Shown: piece after piece, positions 28,424 through 38,849 of the stretch | Position numbering within the stretch: the stretch's first letter is position 1 | Layout: every line of letters starts with the position of its first letter | Assembly (NCBI RefSeq): GCF_027789125.1 | Contig: NZ_JAQFVF010000044.1 | Span: 1-64,000 of the forward strand | DNA length: 64,000 nucleotides | Direction of reading: 5' to 3' | From: Paenibacillus aestuarii | Lineage (GTDB): Bacteria; Bacillota; Bacilli; Paenibacillales; NBRC-103111 | Notes under the pieces: model-generated | Seen by the model: only the letters and a program-made list of their open reading frames with translations | What the model was told of the DNA's origin: nothing | The model's database searches: none | Position numbers and translations under genes: made by a program

Positions 28424-28873
28424 CTAGCCCAGGAAGGAACGAAGCATCCAGCGATGCTTCTCGATCGAAGTCTGAATCCCTAGCAGCATGTCGGACGTCG
28501 TCTCGTCATCCGCTTCATCGCACGCTTTGATCCCGGCCTTCAGCTCTTCAACCACGACGGTGATATCGTCGACAAGCGACTGCACCATTTGCGTGGCGTT
28601 CTCTGAGCCTGTTGCTTCCTTCAAAGAAGACGTCGAGAGATACTCCTTCATCGTGGCCACAGGCTTGCCGCCAACAGTAAGCTGCCGCTCGGCCAGCTCG
28701 TCGATGTGAAGTGCCGCTTCATTATACAGTTCCTCGAATTTCACATGCAGCGTAAAGAACTGATTACCTTTGACATACCAATGGTAATTATGAAGTTTTA
28801 CATAAAGCAGACTCCAATTCGCAATTTGCTTGTTCAAAATCGTTTGAATGGACTGTGCGGCAGCTACCGCCAT
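28424..28873 (-). CDS. dps: Dps-family ferritin-like DNA/iron protein
   Basis: 149 residues. Ferroxidase-centre residues: HNYHWYVKG near residue 29-37, [22 protein letters not shown] near 44-65 (His, Asp/Glu ligands). It stores iron using peroxide and may bind DNA. ATG 28871-28873 is chosen: AGGAGG is eight bases before it but only two before the frame's earlier ATG. No PerR or Fur box is obvious upstream. Confidence 0.92.
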   Translation of the reverse strand: MAVAAAQSIQTILNKQIANWSLLYVKLHNYHWYVKGNQFFTLHVKFEELYNEAALHIDELAERQLTVGGKPVATMKEYLSTSSLKEATGSENATQMVQSLVDDITVVVEELKAGIKACDEADDETTSDMLLGIQTSIEKHRWMLRSFLG

Positions 28874-28962
28874 AAACATCGCCTCCTGAGTATTCGTACA
28901 GGCTAGTCTTGTCCAAAAACGTCGAAATCATGTACTTTTATGCAGGTTTTCGTAACTTAGTA

Positions 28963-28991
28963 TTTCAAGCTTTGGCATTTTATCTTATACT
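28963..28991 (+). promoter_or_regulatory. Candidate promoter of mtnKA
   Basis: TTTCAA (28963-28968), 17-base spacer, TATACT (28986-28991). Good -10, weak -35. The resulting leader of about 60 bases is too short for an S-box (SAM-I) riboswitch, which regulates mtnKA in B. subtilis; none is visible. Confidence 0.4.
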
Positions 28992-29059
28992 AGTGTACAG
29001 ATGAATAATACACAGTAAATTGGTTGGATTTAACACCAATACATAGAGGAGGCTTTACC

Positions 29060-30286
29060 ATGTCCAATTATCATCCGCTTAGCGAAGCGCAGGCCATCGA
29101 ATACGCACGTTCGATCCCCGATTTATTCCAAGCCGGATCTGAGTTGGCAAGCCGCGAAATCGGCGACGGCAACCTGAATCTGGTCTTTCACATTACGGAA
29201 CCCGCGACGGGCAAAAGCATTATTTTGAAACAGGCCTTACCTTATGCCAAGGTCGTTGGCGAATCCTGGCCGCTCACGCTGGACCGCGCACGGATCGAAA
29301 GCGAAGCACTGCAAATCGAAGAAGCGCTGTGCCCGGACCTCGTACCGCACGTGTACGCCTACGAGTCGGATTTGGCGCTCACCGTTATGGAAGATTTGAG
29401 CGATCATGTCATTATGCGCCGCGGGCTTATCGAGCGCAACCAATATCCGCTCTTCGCCGAGCATATCGGCCGTTTCTTGGCTCATACGCTTTTCTTCACT
29501 TCGGACCTGGGGAAAAACCAGCAAGAGAAAAAAGTACAGCTCGGACGTTTTATCAATCCTGAGCTTTGCAAAATTACGGAAGATCTGATCTTCGACGATC
29601 CGTATCGGGATGCCGAAACGAACAGCATCGAGCCACATATCCGTGATGCTGCCGAAAAAATTTGGAAAGACCACGAGCTGCATCTTGAAGTCGCCATTCT
29701 GCGCAATAAGTTTCTGACCAGCGCTCAAGCGCTGCTGCACGGCGATTTGCATACCGGCAGCATCTTCATCAAGCCGGATTCGACGAAAGTGATTGATCCG
29801 GAGTTTGCTTATTATGGCCCAATGGGCTTTGACATCGGTGCTGTCCTTGCCAATCTGCTGCTGAACTTTGCCGCACAAGAAGGCTGGAGCCCCGATCCAG
29901 AAAGCCGCACTGCATACCGCAACTATTTGTTGCAAACGGTAAAAGACGTGTGGACGCATTTTGAGCGTAATTTCCGCGCCTTGTGGAATGAGCATGGCGT
30001 CGACCGTGTTTTCCAAACACCTGGCTACCAGGATCACTTCATGGCTTCCTTGCTGCAGGATACATTTGGCTTTACAGGGGCCAAAATGGTACGCCGCATT
30101 TATGGTCTGGCGCATGTAGCGGATATTGACAAAATTGAAGACGCAGCGGCCAGAGAGCGCGCACAGCGTATGGCGCTGGCGATCGGCACAACCCTGATTC
30201 GCTTCAACCGTCAAGCCAAATCCATCGATGAGCTTATCGAGCTTGCTATCAAAGAATCGACAGTAGAAAGAGGATTCGTTCTATGA
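29060..30286 (+). CDS. mtnK: Methylthioribose kinase MtnK
   Basis: 408 residues. Kinase-fold motifs: [13 protein letters not shown] near 35 (P-loop-like), [12 protein letters not shown] near 230 (catalytic Asp) and [17 protein letters not shown] near 246 (metal site). Phosphorylates 5-methylthioribose in methionine salvage. ATG 29060 has GAGGAGG seven bases before; the frame extends 12 codons upstream without support. Stop overlaps mtnA by four bases. Other salvage genes (mtnW, X, B, D) are not in this window. Confidence 0.95.
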   Translation: MSNYHPLSEAQAIEYARSIPDLFQAGSELASREIGDGNLNLVFHITEPATGKSIILKQALPYAKVVGESWPLTLDRARIESEALQIEEALCPDLVPHVYAYESDLALTVMEDLSDHVIMRRGLIERNQYPLFAEHIGRFLAHTLFFTSDLGKNQQEKKVQLGRFINPELCKITEDLIFDDPYRDAETNSIEPHIRDAAEKIWKDHELHLEVAILRNKFLTSAQALLHGDLHTGSIFIKPDSTKVIDPEFAYYGPMGFDIGAVLANLLLNFAAQEGWSPDPESRTAYRNYLLQTVKDVWTHFERNFRALWNEHGVDRVFQTPGYQDHFMASLLQDTFGFTGAKMVRRIYGLAHVADIDKIEDAAARERAQRMALAIGTTLIRFNRQAKSIDELIELAIKESTVERGFVL

Positions 30287-31350
30287 CCACTAGTGTAAAT
30301 CATGTAGAAGGCGCATTGCAGTCCTTGCGCTGGAATGGCCAGCAGCTGGACTTGTTGGACCAACGGCTGCTGCCGGAGGAGATTGTGTATTTGCCGCTGG
30401 AAACACCGGTGGAGGTGTGGGAAGCGATCCGGCATTTGAAAGTTCGCGGCGCTCCGGCGATCGGCATCGCTGCCGCGTACGGGGTTTACCTCGGCATCCG
30501 CGGGCTGGATGCAGCTGTGGACGCGCTGCTGACGGAAGCTAGGAAGCAAGCGGATTATTTGGCAACGTCCCGTCCGACGGCGGTGAACTTGTTCTGGGCG
30601 CTCGACCGCATGCGCGCGCGGGCGAACGAGCTTGCTGCAGCCGGTGCTAGCGCTGCTGAATTCAAGCAGGCGCTGCTCGATGAAGCGCAGAAGATTCAAG
30701 CCGAGGACGAGGAAACGAACCGGCTGATCGGCGAACACGCGCTGACGCTGTTCGAAGATGGTTTCGGCGTGCTGACGCACTGCAACGCCGGCGGTTTGGC
30801 TACCGCCAAATATGGCACGGCGCTGGCGCCGTTTTATTTGGCGAAGGAAAAAGGCATGAACATCAAGGTGTTCGCCGATGAGACCCGGCCTGTGCTGCAA
30901 GGCGCACGGCTGACCGCTTTTGAACTGCAGCAGGCCGGCGTTGACGTGACGCTGATCTGCGATAACATGGCCGGCGCGGTCATGTCCAAGGGTTGGGTGC
31001 AAGCGGTCATCGTCGGTACGGACCGCGTGGCGGCCAACGGTGACGTGGCCAACAAAATCGGCACGTACAGCGTAGCTGTGCTGGCTAAGGCGCACGGCAT
31101 TCCGTTCTACGTCGCGTGCCCGCTGTCGACGATCGATCTGAATACGCCGACAGGTGCGGATATTCCGATTGAAGAGCGTCACGAAGATGAGATTACGCAA
31201 GGCTTCGGCAAACGTACGGCACCGCAAGGTGTGAAGGTGTTCAATCCTGCGTTTGACGTAACACCGAGCGAATACGTGACCGCGATTATTACGGAAAAAG
31301 GCATCGTGCGCGCGCCATACGGCGAAAACTTGCGCAAGCTATTTGAGTAA
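30283..31350 (+). CDS. mtnA: Methylthioribose-1-phosphate isomerase MtnA
   Basis: 355 residues, eIF2B-like fold. Motifs: [14 protein letters not shown] near 49, HCNAGGLAT near 166 with the catalytic Cys, [17 protein letters not shown] near 203, CDNMAGAVM near 225 and [19 protein letters not shown] near 244 with the catalytic Asp. Isomerises MTR-1-P to methylthioribulose-1-P, the step after MtnK. Translationally coupled to mtnK. Terminator 12 bases past the stop. Confidence 0.96.
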   Translation: MTTSVNHVEGALQSLRWNGQQLDLLDQRLLPEEIVYLPLETPVEVWEAIRHLKVRGAPAIGIAAAYGVYLGIRGLDAAVDALLTEARKQADYLATSRPTAVNLFWALDRMRARANELAAAGASAAEFKQALLDEAQKIQAEDEETNRLIGEHALTLFEDGFGVLTHCNAGGLATAKYGTALAPFYLAKEKGMNIKVFADETRPVLQGARLTAFELQQAGVDVTLICDNMAGAVMSKGWVQAVIVGTDRVAANGDVANKIGTYSVAVLAKAHGIPFYVACPLSTIDLNTPTGADIPIEERHEDEITQGFGKRTAPQGVKVFNPAFDVTPSEYVTAIITEKGIVRAPYGENLRKLFE

Positions 31351-31361
31351 GAGCGCATTGA

Positions 31362-31391
31362 GGGCTGTTCCCAGGGGGGACAGCCTTTTTT
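31362..31391 (+). terminator. Terminator of mtnKA
   Basis: GGCTGT-tCCC pairs with GGGg-ACAGCC, then six T. The interval 31392-31496 between it and the next terminator holds nothing recognisable. Confidence 0.88.
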
Positions 31392-31496
31392 GTGCTGGCT
31401 GGCTGGTCTCAAGCACGAGAAACGCACTAGTTCGAAAATAGCCCCATTGCAGAGGACAGATCGCGCACTCCCCCCGTTCTCCCCCCAAAAGCAAGC

Positions 31497-31524
31497 AAAA
31501 AACCTCCATATGCATGGAGGTTTT
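31497..31524. terminator. Bidirectional terminator downstream of the AraC gene
   Basis: AAAACCTCCAT / ATGGAGGTTTT perfect eleven-base stem with ATGC loop. T-rich on the right and A-rich on the left, so it can work for the minus-strand AraC gene, which ends ten bases away. Confidence 0.85.
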
Positions 31525-31533
31525 CTCGTAACA

Positions 31534-32517
31534 TCACACCGGCAGCTCAACAACGACTCGCGCCATCTTCTCGCGATACTGCACTGGAGTCATGCCGTAT
31601 GCTTTTTTGAACACATAATGCAAATAATTGCTCGTGGCAAAGCCGCTGCTCTCAGCGATCTTCTCCAGCGTCCACGTGCTCTGCAGCAGCTCGCTGCACA
31701 CATGCTGGAGCCTGACCTGCTGCAAATAATCGCTGAATGCGATGCCAGCCAGCTCCTTAAAAATGCGCTGCAGCTGCCGGGAGCTGATCTGCAGCCGTTC
31801 GGACACAATTTCCAGCGTCAACGGTCTGCGGAAATTGTCTTGAATGAACTGAACCGCCAATTGATAGCGGTATACTTTCATATCGCGGGCTGGCAGATGC
31901 ACGCCCTGCTGTTCCCGCAAGTACGCGCCAACCGTCCTTAGCAGCATCTGAACAATAGCCTGCTTAATAATCGTATATTGGCCCAATGAATGGTTGCGCC
32001 ACGCCTCGTAAGCGACGAGAAACCATTTCATCGCCTCCTGCCGGTCGTGTGCAGGCACACGGGGCAGCTCATGTAGTTGCCGGATGCAGGCATCAGCCTC
32101 AGCCGTCTCCCATAGCTCGCCCCATGCCCCTTCATCGGAGTTGCTCGCTTGCTCCAATTTCACGATATCCACGTGCAGGCAGAGCTCATCCATGGCTTCC
32201 CCTGCATCCGCTTCCTGACGGTGACTGACACCGGGGCCGGTCACATAGAGCATGCCTTCATGCAGCGCATAGGTTACACCGTCTAGTGTAACCTTGCCTT
32301 TGCCTCGTGGGATGTAATGAAACTCAAATTCGGAATGATGATGAAACTCAATGACTGTGCCGGGTGGAAACGAAGTGAAGTGACACCTCAGCACACGCAG
32401 CCCGTAAGAGCCCCAACGAAAAGTCAGCTCCAATCGGTCCAGCGCCAGCGGATTTTCAAGCATAGGTTCAAAGTAAAAAGGCGGGGCCGCCAGCTTAGCT
32501 TGACCGGTTGAATTCAT
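31534..32517 (-). CDS. AraC-family regulator with cupin domain
   Basis: 327 residues. An N-terminal cupin ligand domain lies at about 40-125 (EFHHHSEFEFHYIPRGKGKVTLDG). The C-terminal AraC double helix-turn-helix runs from about 225 to 320 (SRQLQRIFKELAG; SGFATSNYLHYVFKKAYGMTPVQYR). Such regulators control sugar catabolism genes. ATG 32515-32517 is chosen, with AGGAGGT seven bases upstream. It follows the Gfo/Idh/MocA gene by 51 bases and is likely cotranscribed, suggesting that it responds to the same substrate. Confidence 0.9.
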   Translation of the reverse strand: MNSTGQAKLAAPPFYFEPMLENPLALDRLELTFRWGSYGLRVLRCHFTSFPPGTVIEFHHHSEFEFHYIPRGKGKVTLDGVTYALHEGMLYVTGPGVSHRQEADAGEAMDELCLHVDIVKLEQASNSDEGAWGELWETAEADACIRQLHELPRVPAHDRQEAMKWFLVAYEAWRNHSLGQYTIIKQAIVQMLLRTVGAYLREQQGVHLPARDMKVYRYQLAVQFIQDNFRRPLTLEIVSERLQISSRQLQRIFKELAGIAFSDYLQQVRLQHVCSELLQSTWTLEKIAESSGFATSNYLHYVFKKAYGMTPVQYREKMARVVVELPV

Positions 32518-32568
32518 CACTTAACCTCCTGTAGCCTAATCGTAGAAGCTTCTCAAAACTTAAGCTTG

Positions 32569-33588
32569 TTAAGGCTGCAGCGACTCAATGCGAACCTGCT
32601 GCTTCGAAGCTGCCGAGCGGTTAGACGCCTCCATCAACTTCGTCAAATCAGTTGCAATGCGGATGTTGTCCGTTGCTTTGGTTCCCTGCTGAACATGGGA
32701 TACCCATTGATCGAAAGCAGTCGGCTTCGCTTCCGGCCAGTTCGTTTGCTCCTGCCACTCCTTAGCAGCCTCTGTCGAACGAACAGTGCGCAGCAACAGC
32801 TTGCGGTCATGGTCCGAGTACAGCAAGCTGCCGTCAGTGCCATGCACTTCAATCACAAACGGCGAGAATGGATTCACGAAACCGGCTTCAACAACGGCAA
32901 CCGCGCCATTCTCGTACTGCAGCGTCGCTACAGCGTTGTCCTCAACTTCACGGCCCGTTACATATCCGTAGGAAGCACTGACAGACTGCGGCATACCGAG
33001 CAGCAAGCGCGCCAAATACATCGGATGGCAGCCAAGATCGATCATGGCCCCGCCACCGCACTGCTCAGCGTTGTAGAAATGCTCAGGCAGCCAGCCGTTA
33101 GGATTCGCCGCTGTGGACAGCCCGCCATTGTGGGACAAGCGCGTCCGCACAAGCGTAATTTGACCGAGCAGCTCCTGCTCTACGATAGCTTGAATGGCTT
33201 GCGTGTAATTGAAGTTCAACCGTGGCAGCGATACTGTCAGCGTCACACCGGCTTCTTCGATCGCTTGTAAAATCTCATTCACCTCGCGCAGCGTCGGGGC
33301 GATAACTTTTTCCGTAAAAATATGTTTGCCTGCCTTGGCAGCAGCCACCATCACATCGCGGTGTATATTCGTTGGGGTATCCACAACAACGCCATCAATG
33401 TCCGGATTGGCCAGCAGCTCCTGCAAATCGGAATAAAAGGCGACTCCACGCTTATCCGCTTCCGCTTTACCTCGCTCTTCCAATTCGTCCCATACGGCAA
33501 CGATCTCCGTATCCGGATGTCCTTCGACCTGCTTGGCATAATCTTTCGCATGTACGTGCCAAAAGCTTAACATAGCTACTTTTATCAT
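32569..33588 (-). CDS. Gfo/Idh/MocA-family oxidoreductase
   Basis: 339 residues. The N-terminal Rossmann half is unusual: the start reads VAMLSFWHVHAKDY where most members have G-x-G-x-x-G, and the usual EKP motif is EKV in HIFTEKVIAPT (near residue 92). The second-domain catalytic region GGGAMIDLGCHPMYL near 178-192 is normal. NAD(P)-dependent sugar or inositol-type dehydrogenase; substrate unknown. SFWHVHA-type variants form a recognisable subgroup. First gene of a unit with AraC. Confidence 0.87.
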   Translation of the reverse strand: MIKVAMLSFWHVHAKDYAKQVEGHPDTEIVAVWDELEERGKAEADKRGVAFYSDLQELLANPDIDGVVVDTPTNIHRDVMVAAAKAGKHIFTEKVIAPTLREVNEILQAIEEAGVTLTVSLPRLNFNYTQAIQAIVEQELLGQITLVRTRLSHNGGLSTAANPNGWLPEHFYNAEQCGGGAMIDLGCHPMYLARLLLGMPQSVSASYGYVTGREVEDNAVATLQYENGAVAVVEAGFVNPFSPFVIEVHGTDGSLLYSDHDRKLLLRTVRSTEAAKEWQEQTNWPEAKPTAFDQWVSHVQQGTKATDNIRIATDLTKLMEASNRSAASKQQVRIESLQP

Positions 33589-33710
33589 GAATGACCTCCA
33601 AAATAATGACTTGTATTCATTTTAGCATGACAAAAGCTCTTGATACATTTCAAATTGGCGACAGTCGACTATACAAAATCACGACATGGTAAAGATGGCT
33701 TATCCTGCTT

Positions 33711-34577
33711 TTATTTGGCTACAGGCACCGCGTTGAAATATTCCTCCAAGGTCTGCCCTTTGCTTGCCAGTTCTTTGGACAGGTCTGTGCCGACATAGCG
33801 GATATGCCAAGGTTCATATTGGTAGCCCGTAATATCGGCCTTCCCTTTCGGATAACGGATGATGAAGCCGTACTCTGGCGCGTGCTTTTCGAGCCAATTG
33901 GCTTCCTTCGTACCGCCGAAGCAGTCCTCGGCTGCACATTTGCCGTCACTGCCGGATACGTCGATAGCCAGACCCGTTTCGTGCTCGCTCGTTCCGGGAA
34001 CGGCGCTGTAGGTTTTCGCCTTCTCCTCACCGTCCTGGGCTACATATCGTTGGAAAACAGACTTCTGTGTCGCGTAGGAGCGATAGGCGGATACTCCAGC
34101 CAGGTTGATGCCATCCTTTTTCGCCCCGGCAAAAAGCTTCTCCAGCGCGCCGGCTGCTTCTTTACGCATTTTGCGTTTTTCGATTTTCTCGTTAAAAACG
34201 AATGGCACATCCGGATAAACCAGATCGGCCGGTTCATAATCCGAAGGCAGTGAATTCTGCTTGTTAACGAGCACCGTCATGCTAGCGGGCTGCGCCACGA
34301 CCTGGGCGGCTCCGTTCTTGCCGGCGCTCGTCGTAGGCGCAGGCGATCCTTTCGGGGTTGACGACGGCTTCGATGATTGCTGCGGCGCTGCGCTCGATGG
34401 CGCCTGAGGCGTCGCCGACGCCGTGGCCGTTGGCGTCACGCTCGCTGTCGAACCTGCGCTGGCGCTTGCCGATGCGCCTGCCGAAGGCGAGGGCGCAGGC
34501 GCGGCTTCATGACCGCAGCCTCCCAATATCGTAAACGCTGCGACTAGCGCCAGCGCCGGTTTCATGTAATTGTTCAT
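33711..34577 (-). CDS. VanY-like D-Ala-D-Ala carboxypeptidase lipoprotein
   Basis: 288 residues. Lipobox ILGGC with Cys21. A long Ala/Ser/Pro/Thr-rich spacer (23-90) precedes the peptidase M15B domain (about 125-280): SAYRSYATQ near 163, zinc ligands His199 and Asp206 in SEHETGLAIDVS, and Glu255 plus His258 in EPWHIRYVG. Trims the terminal D-Ala of peptidoglycan stems at the membrane face. No van resistance genes are nearby, so a housekeeping wall role is more likely. Strong Shine-Dalgarno. Confidence 0.92.
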   Translation of the reverse strand: MNNYMKPALALVAAFTILGGCGHEAAPAPSPSAGASASASAGSTASVTPTATASATPQAPSSAAPQQSSKPSSTPKGSPAPTTSAGKNGAAQVVAQPASMTVLVNKQNSLPSDYEPADLVYPDVPFVFNEKIEKRKMRKEAAGALEKLFAGAKKDGINLAGVSAYRSYATQKSVFQRYVAQDGEEKAKTYSAVPGTSEHETGLAIDVSGSDGKCAAEDCFGGTKEANWLEKHAPEYGFIIRYPKGKADITGYQYEPWHIRYVGTDLSKELASKGQTLEEYFNAVPVAK

Positions 34578-34809
34578 TGTAAGTGAAGCCTCCTTGAAAT
34601 ATAAAAGTGCTATCTATTAGACTGCGTTCGTCCGGATAAAGTTCCATTCCATATTTTATTCTCTGCGTGACGTCCTTTCAAGTTTAGCCAAATAATCAGT
34701 CATGTTTAAATTTGATAATTCCAAGCGGTTTAGTATACAATCGAACTATACGTCTTAGTCAATTTCATAATCGTATCTTTATTAAATAAAATAGGATGTG
34801 AGTGGTCTA

Positions 34810-35814
34810 ATGCTTTTTACTCCTTTTACTCTTAAGCAAGTCACGCTAAAAAACCGCATTGTAATGTCACCGATGTGCATGTATTCCTCCGATGATTCGG
34901 GAACGGTGAAGGACTGGCATCATGTCCACTATGCCACGCGCGCCGTCGGACAGGTAGGTCTCGTAATTCTCGAAGCTACAGCGGTTACTGCGCAAGGTCG
35001 GATCTCAGCGAGAGACCTGGGCATTTGGAGCGATGAGCACCTTCCAGGTTTGCAGCGCGTTGTGGACTCCGTCCATGAGCACGGCGCCCACATCGGCATC
35101 CAGCTGGCTCATGCCGGACGCAAAGCGACAGTCGATGGCCCTATCGTTGCACCGTCAGCGCTGCCATTCTCCGATACATACAAAACGCCGGAAGCCGTTA
35201 CGCTTGAGCAGATTCAAGCGTTGGTTGCCGCTTTTGGCGAAGCTGCAGACCGCGCCAAGCAGGCTGGTTTCGATATCATTGAAATCCATGGCGCACATGG
35301 GTATCTTATTAATGAATTTTTGTCCCCGCTGACCAATCGTCGGGAAGATGCTTATGGCGGCGATGCGGACGGAAGATTCCGCTTCCTGCAAGAAGTCGTC
35401 TCCGAGGTCAAGCAACGCTGGGACGGACCGCTGTTCGTGCGCATCTCTGCGAATGAATACGATCCGCAAGGACTGACGCCGGAAGATCACGCCTACTTCG
35501 CCGCAAAGCTGAAAACGCTTGGCGTCGACCTGATCGACGTCAGCTCCGGCGGCAATGTTCCGGTCGTGCCTAATGCGTTCCCTGGCTACCAGGTACCGTT
35601 CGCGGAGACCATCCGCACCAAAGCCGATATCGCCGTCGGCGCTGTCGGCTTGATCACGGAAGCCCAGCAGGCCGAGGACATTGTACAAAGCGGCAAAGCC
35701 GATCTCATCTTCCTCGGCAGGGCACTGCTCCGCGACCCGTACTGGGCACGCTCGGCGGCACAGCAGCTCCATGTCGAGCTGGCGCCGCCTAAGCCTTACG
35801 AGCGAGGCTGGTAA
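34810..35814 (+). CDS. namA: NADPH dehydrogenase NamA (old yellow enzyme)
   Basis: 334 residues, close to YqjM. FMN/active-site features: SPMCMYSS near residue 22 with the YqjM-type Cys-Tyr, QLAHAGRKA near 100, [19 protein letters not shown] near 160-178 with the His pair, and [11 protein letters not shown] near 304. Reduces activated C=C bonds and nitro compounds. ATG 34810 gives the N-terminus expected for the family; a GTG four codons upstream is possible and the Shine-Dalgarno is weak. Monocistronic with a strong terminator. Confidence 0.93.
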   Translation: MLFTPFTLKQVTLKNRIVMSPMCMYSSDDSGTVKDWHHVHYATRAVGQVGLVILEATAVTAQGRISARDLGIWSDEHLPGLQRVVDSVHEHGAHIGIQLAHAGRKATVDGPIVAPSALPFSDTYKTPEAVTLEQIQALVAAFGEAADRAKQAGFDIIEIHGAHGYLINEFLSPLTNRREDAYGGDADGRFRFLQEVVSEVKQRWDGPLFVRISANEYDPQGLTPEDHAYFAAKLKTLGVDLIDVSSGGNVPVVPNAFPGYQVPFAETIRTKADIAVGAVGLITEAQQAEDIVQSGKADLIFLGRALLRDPYWARSAAQQLHVELAPPKPYERGW

Positions 35815-35820
35815 GCACAA

Positions 35821-35861
35821 AAAAAGAAGGAAAGATCGGCTCCGATCCTTCCTTCTTTTTT
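35821..35861. terminator. Bidirectional terminator between namA and the ABC genes
   Basis: AAGAAGGAA-a-GATCGG pairs with CCGATC-c-TTCCTTCTT around CT, with A-run left and T-run right. Confidence 0.92.
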
Positions 35862-35862
35862 A

Positions 35863-36594
35863 TTATAACACCTTGGACAAAAATGCTTTCGTCCGCTCCT
35901 GCTTCGGGTTCTCGAAGATTTGCGCCGGTGTGCCTTCTTCCACGATAACACCTTGCTCCATGAAAATGACGCGATCCCCTACCTCACGGGCGAAGCCCAT
36001 CTCATGGGTAACGACAACCATCGTCATCCCTTCCTTCGCAAGGTTCTTCATGACGTTCAGCACCTCGCCGACCATCTCAGGGTCAAGCGCAGAAGTCGGC
36101 TCGTCGAACAGCAAAATCTTCGGCTCCATCGCCAACGCCCGGGCAATCGCCACCCGCTGTGCTTGTCCGCCGGACAGCGAGTCCGGTTTGGCGTTCGCTT
36201 TATCGAGAAGACCGACTTTTTCCAGCAGCTCCAAAGCTTTCTTGCGCGCTTTCTCCACCGGCCATTTGCGCACATGAACCGGGGCATGTGTAATATTGTC
36301 GATCACCTTCATGTGTGGGAATAAGTGGAAACGCTGAAACACCATCCCCAGCTCCATGCGGATTTCGTGGATTTTGTTCGTAGGATCCATTAAAGATTTG
36401 CCTTCGATCAAAATTGTGCCGCCATCCGGCTTCTCCAAAAGGTTCAAGCAGCGAAGAAACGTCGACTTGCCTGAGCCTGAAGGACCGATGACAACCAGCA
36501 CTTCTTTGCTTTGAATGTCCGCACTAATATCGCGAAGAACGACATTGTCGCCATATACTTTTTTCAAATTCCTAACTTCAATGATATTGCTCAT
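35863..36594 (-). CDS. Polar amino-acid ABC transporter ATPase (GlnQ-like)
   Basis: 243 residues. Walker [10 protein letters not shown] near residue 34, Q-loop [12 protein letters not shown] near 83, signature LSGGQAQR near 138, Walker [13 protein letters not shown] near 159. Energises the importer formed with the permease and binding protein next to it. ATG 36592-36594 sits four bases after the permease stop, with AAGGAG inside the permease end. Confidence 0.92.
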   Translation of the reverse strand: MSNIIEVRNLKKVYGDNVVLRDISADIQSKEVLVVIGPSGSGKSTFLRCLNLLEKPDGGTILIEGKSLMDPTNKIHEIRMELGMVFQRFHLFPHMKVIDNITHAPVHVRKWPVEKARKKALELLEKVGLLDKANAKPDSLSGGQAQRVAIARALAMEPKILLFDEPTSALDPEMVGEVLNVMKNLAKEGMTMVVVTHEMGFAREVGDRVIFMEQGVIVEEGTPAQIFENPKQERTKAFLSKVL

Positions 36595-36598
36595 TGCG

Positions 36599-37246
36599 CT
36601 ACACTCTCCTTTCCAAATAACCAAGCAGCTTGTTAAGGGAATAAGTGAGAATGAAATAAATCAGCGCTGCTGTCAAATATGGCTCCCATACTTTGAAGTA
36701 TTGGCTGCGCATCGCATTCGACCAATACATCAGTTCCGGCGCTGCGATGACCGCAAACAAGGACGAATCCTTAATCAACACGATAAACTCGTTGCCGAAA
36801 GGCGGAATCATACGCTTGATCGCTTGCGGTAAAATAATCGTTCTCATCGTCTGCCCAGGCGTCATTCCCAAGGAATAAGCCGCTTCTGTCTGCCCTTGAT
36901 CAATGGATTGAATGCCTGCGCGATAAATTTCAGCCATGTATGCGGCTGAGTTCAACGAGAGCGCCACAATCGCGGCTACAATGGCATTCGTCGAGCCTAA
37001 GATCAACGGTACTACGCCAAAGTGAACGAGCAAGATCTGCACCAACAGCGGGGTGCCGCGGAAAAAGTTCACATAAATGCTTGCCGGCCAGCGTAAATAA
37101 CCGCGGTGCGACATCTTGCCAAGTGAAACCCCTAGACCTAATACAGAACCAAATAATATAGCGAGAATCGAAATGCCAATCGTCCAAAGCGTACCCTTCA
37201 GAAGCAACGGCAAATATTCGATAATAATATCAAAACGAAAATCCAT
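36599..37246 (-). CDS. Polar amino-acid ABC transporter permease
   Basis: 215 residues, about five membrane segments. HisM-family [10 protein letters not shown] near 63 and the EAA loop [22 protein letters not shown] near 122-143, which docks the ATPase. ATG 37244-37246 chosen, with AAAGGAT seven bases upstream. A hairpin separates it from the binding-protein gene. Confidence 0.92.
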   Translation of the reverse strand: MDFRFDIIIEYLPLLLKGTLWTIGISILAILFGSVLGLGVSLGKMSHRGYLRWPASIYVNFFRGTPLLVQILLVHFGVVPLILGSTNAIVAAIVALSLNSAAYMAEIYRAGIQSIDQGQTEAAYSLGMTPGQTMRTIILPQAIKRMIPPFGNEFIVLIKDSSLFAVIAAPELMYWSNAMRSQYFKVWEPYLTAALIYFILTYSLNKLLGYLERRV

Positions 37247-37299
37247 AATCACTATCCTTTCTAAAACCTAATTTACCCATCTCGCTCTTTACAAGACAA

Positions 37300-37330
37300 A
37301 AGCATGCGTATGATAAAATTACGCATGCTT
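37300..37330 (-). terminator. Attenuating hairpin after the binding-protein gene
   Basis: AGCATGCGT / ACGCATGCT, nine-base perfect stem with an 11-base loop, followed on the minus strand by TTTTGTCTTG. Placed between binding protein and permease, it probably reduces read-through so the binding protein is made in excess. Confidence 0.65.
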
Positions 37331-37338
37331 ATAACATA

Positions 37339-38127
37339 TTATTTTTGTCCAAGCAATTTCTTTGTGTCAGGCTCTTGACCGAACCATTTTTTGTACAGTG
37401 TTGCGTATGTGCCGTTCTCAATCACAGTCTTAATTGCTGGGTCCAGCTTCGCTTTCAACTCGCTGCCTTTAGGAAGCAAGATGCCGTAGAACTCGGAATC
37501 GAAGTTCTTTGGATCCGCGATTGCAACCAGCTTTTTGTTCGGGTTGTTCTTGATGTATTCGCGAACGATTGCAACGTCGGCAACAACCGCATCTACGCCG
37601 CCATTATCAAGTTCAAGAAGGGCAAGTGTGTTATTGTCCATACGTTTCAGGGACTTGTTATCTTGACCCATAATTTTGCTCATCAACGTATCCGCTGTTG
37701 TGGAGATTTGTACGGCTACTTTCTTGTCTTTCAGATCTGTTGCACTTTTGATCGGGCTGCCTTCTTTAACGAGAATCATGTTCACGGACTCGAAGTAAGG
37801 AATGGAGTAATCATAAGATTGTTTACGCTCATCTGTAATCGAAACGCTGGAGATTCCGGCCTGGTACTCTTTGCCTTGTTGAACACTTGTTAGCATTGTG
37901 TCCCAACCTGTATTTACGACTTCGTATTGCATGCCTGCCACTTTCATAACTTCTGCCAAGAAATCGATGTCGAAGCCTGTCATTTTGTCTTTATCCATGA
38001 ATTCCATCGGCGCGTACGCCGCATCTGTCGCGAACTTCACTTTCGTGCCGCCGCTTTGTTTCGCCCCACAAGCTGTTAAAGCAAGAACAAATGTTAAAGC
38101 TACAATCAATACGCTAAATTTTTTCAA
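37339..38127 (-). CDS. Polar amino-acid ABC transporter binding lipoprotein
   Basis: 262 residues. Lipobox LTAC with Cys19. SBP_bac_3 fold: KFATDAAYAPMEFMDKDKMTGFDIDFLAEV near 31-58, then SSVSITDERKQSYDYSIPYF near 97. Binds an amino acid, perhaps Gln, Arg or another polar one; specificity is not readable. TTG start (38125-38127) with GAGGG upstream. First gene of the importer operon. Confidence 0.92.
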   Translation of the reverse strand: MKKFSVLIVALTFVLALTACGAKQSGGTKVKFATDAAYAPMEFMDKDKMTGFDIDFLAEVMKVAGMQYEVVNTGWDTMLTSVQQGKEYQAGISSVSITDERKQSYDYSIPYFESVNMILVKEGSPIKSATDLKDKKVAVQISTTADTLMSKIMGQDNKSLKRMDNNTLALLELDNGGVDAVVADVAIVREYIKNNPNKKLVAIADPKNFDSEFYGILLPKGSELKAKLDPAIKTVIENGTYATLYKKWFGQEPDTKKLLGQK

Positions 38128-38295
38128 TGTTAATCCCTCGCCATATGTAAAATGATAGAACTAATTTTAACACTTGGTTAATAAAATGACAATCCATAAG
38201 TCTCGCAAAAAATGCAGGAAAATGCAGGAACATGTATAAACATCCTACTTTTATGTTTTCACACAAAAAGCACATGCCCTTTTGTGCATAAACAG

Positions 38296-38330
38296 CAAAA
38301 AAACGCTGGAATCCTTGCTTCTCCAACGTT
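38296..38330 (-). terminator. Terminator of the YunC-like gene
   Basis: AACGtTGGA pairs with TCCAgCGTT and is followed on the minus strand by seven T, 20 bases past the stop. A second weak stem (GCACA/TGTGC then TTTTTGTGTG, about 38257-38287) lies between it and the ABC operon. Confidence 0.75.
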
Positions 38331-38349
38331 TTCATCGACATCCTTGCCC

Positions 38350-38652
38350 TCACATCATTCTGATTATCGCTTCCCTGCCGGTCATTCCCGCTACAATTCC
38401 CATGTCCTCCGCTGTATATGTGACGGATTCAAGCGGAGCGTCAAGCAGCTCTTGAATCGTCCGAACTCCTGTAGCCCGTGCGGCAATAATATTTCGATCC
38501 GAAAGCCGCTCGTTCAGCAGCGCGACATCCAGCGCACCGCACATGATATATCCTTTATCCGTCGTCACTACAAGCAATGTGGTCTTGGGCAGTTTCACTT
38601 CTATGGCGATAGCTGTATGTCCTTCTAGAAGAATCGGTTCTACGCGCATCAT
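38350..38652 (-). CDS. yunC: YunC-like DUF1805 protein
   Basis: 100 residues, matching B. subtilis YunC closely by eye: DKGYIMCGALDVALLNERL near 32-50 and GVRTIQELLDAPLESVTYTAEDMGI near 60-85. Function unknown. Start is one of two adjacent ATGs (38652 or 38649); the frame continues 36 codons upstream but the conserved protein starts here, with AGAGGAG about 12 bases before. In B. subtilis yunC neighbours yunD; here the YunD-like gene is 26 kb away. Confidence 0.82.
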   Translation of the reverse strand: MMRVEPILLEGHTAIAIEVKLPKTTLLVVTTDKGYIMCGALDVALLNERLSDRNIIAARATGVRTIQELLDAPLESVTYTAEDMGIVAGMTGREAIIRMM

Positions 38653-38849
38653 GCTCTGCACAGCTCCTCTTTGCAGTCTTACGGTAGTATATGCAAGGCG
38701 GGCTAGTACGGTGTGCACCGATCCAAATCGCAGCCTCTTCTTTTTGTTTGGAGCGCTCATTCAGTAAAACCACGTCTTTGTTTGATCAATAGAAAGTGAT
38801 ATAGTAAGAATGTACAAACTGGTTCATTGTTAAAGGAGCAGGAGTTCAT

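Noticed and set aside
28900..29059. S-box riboswitch expected upstream of mtnKA
   Set aside because: The leader is short and none of the SAM-I core sequences or a terminator stem is visible.
30211..31227. 338-codon open frame opposite mtnA
   Set aside because: Antisense of a well-recognised enzyme; no start signal and no domain.
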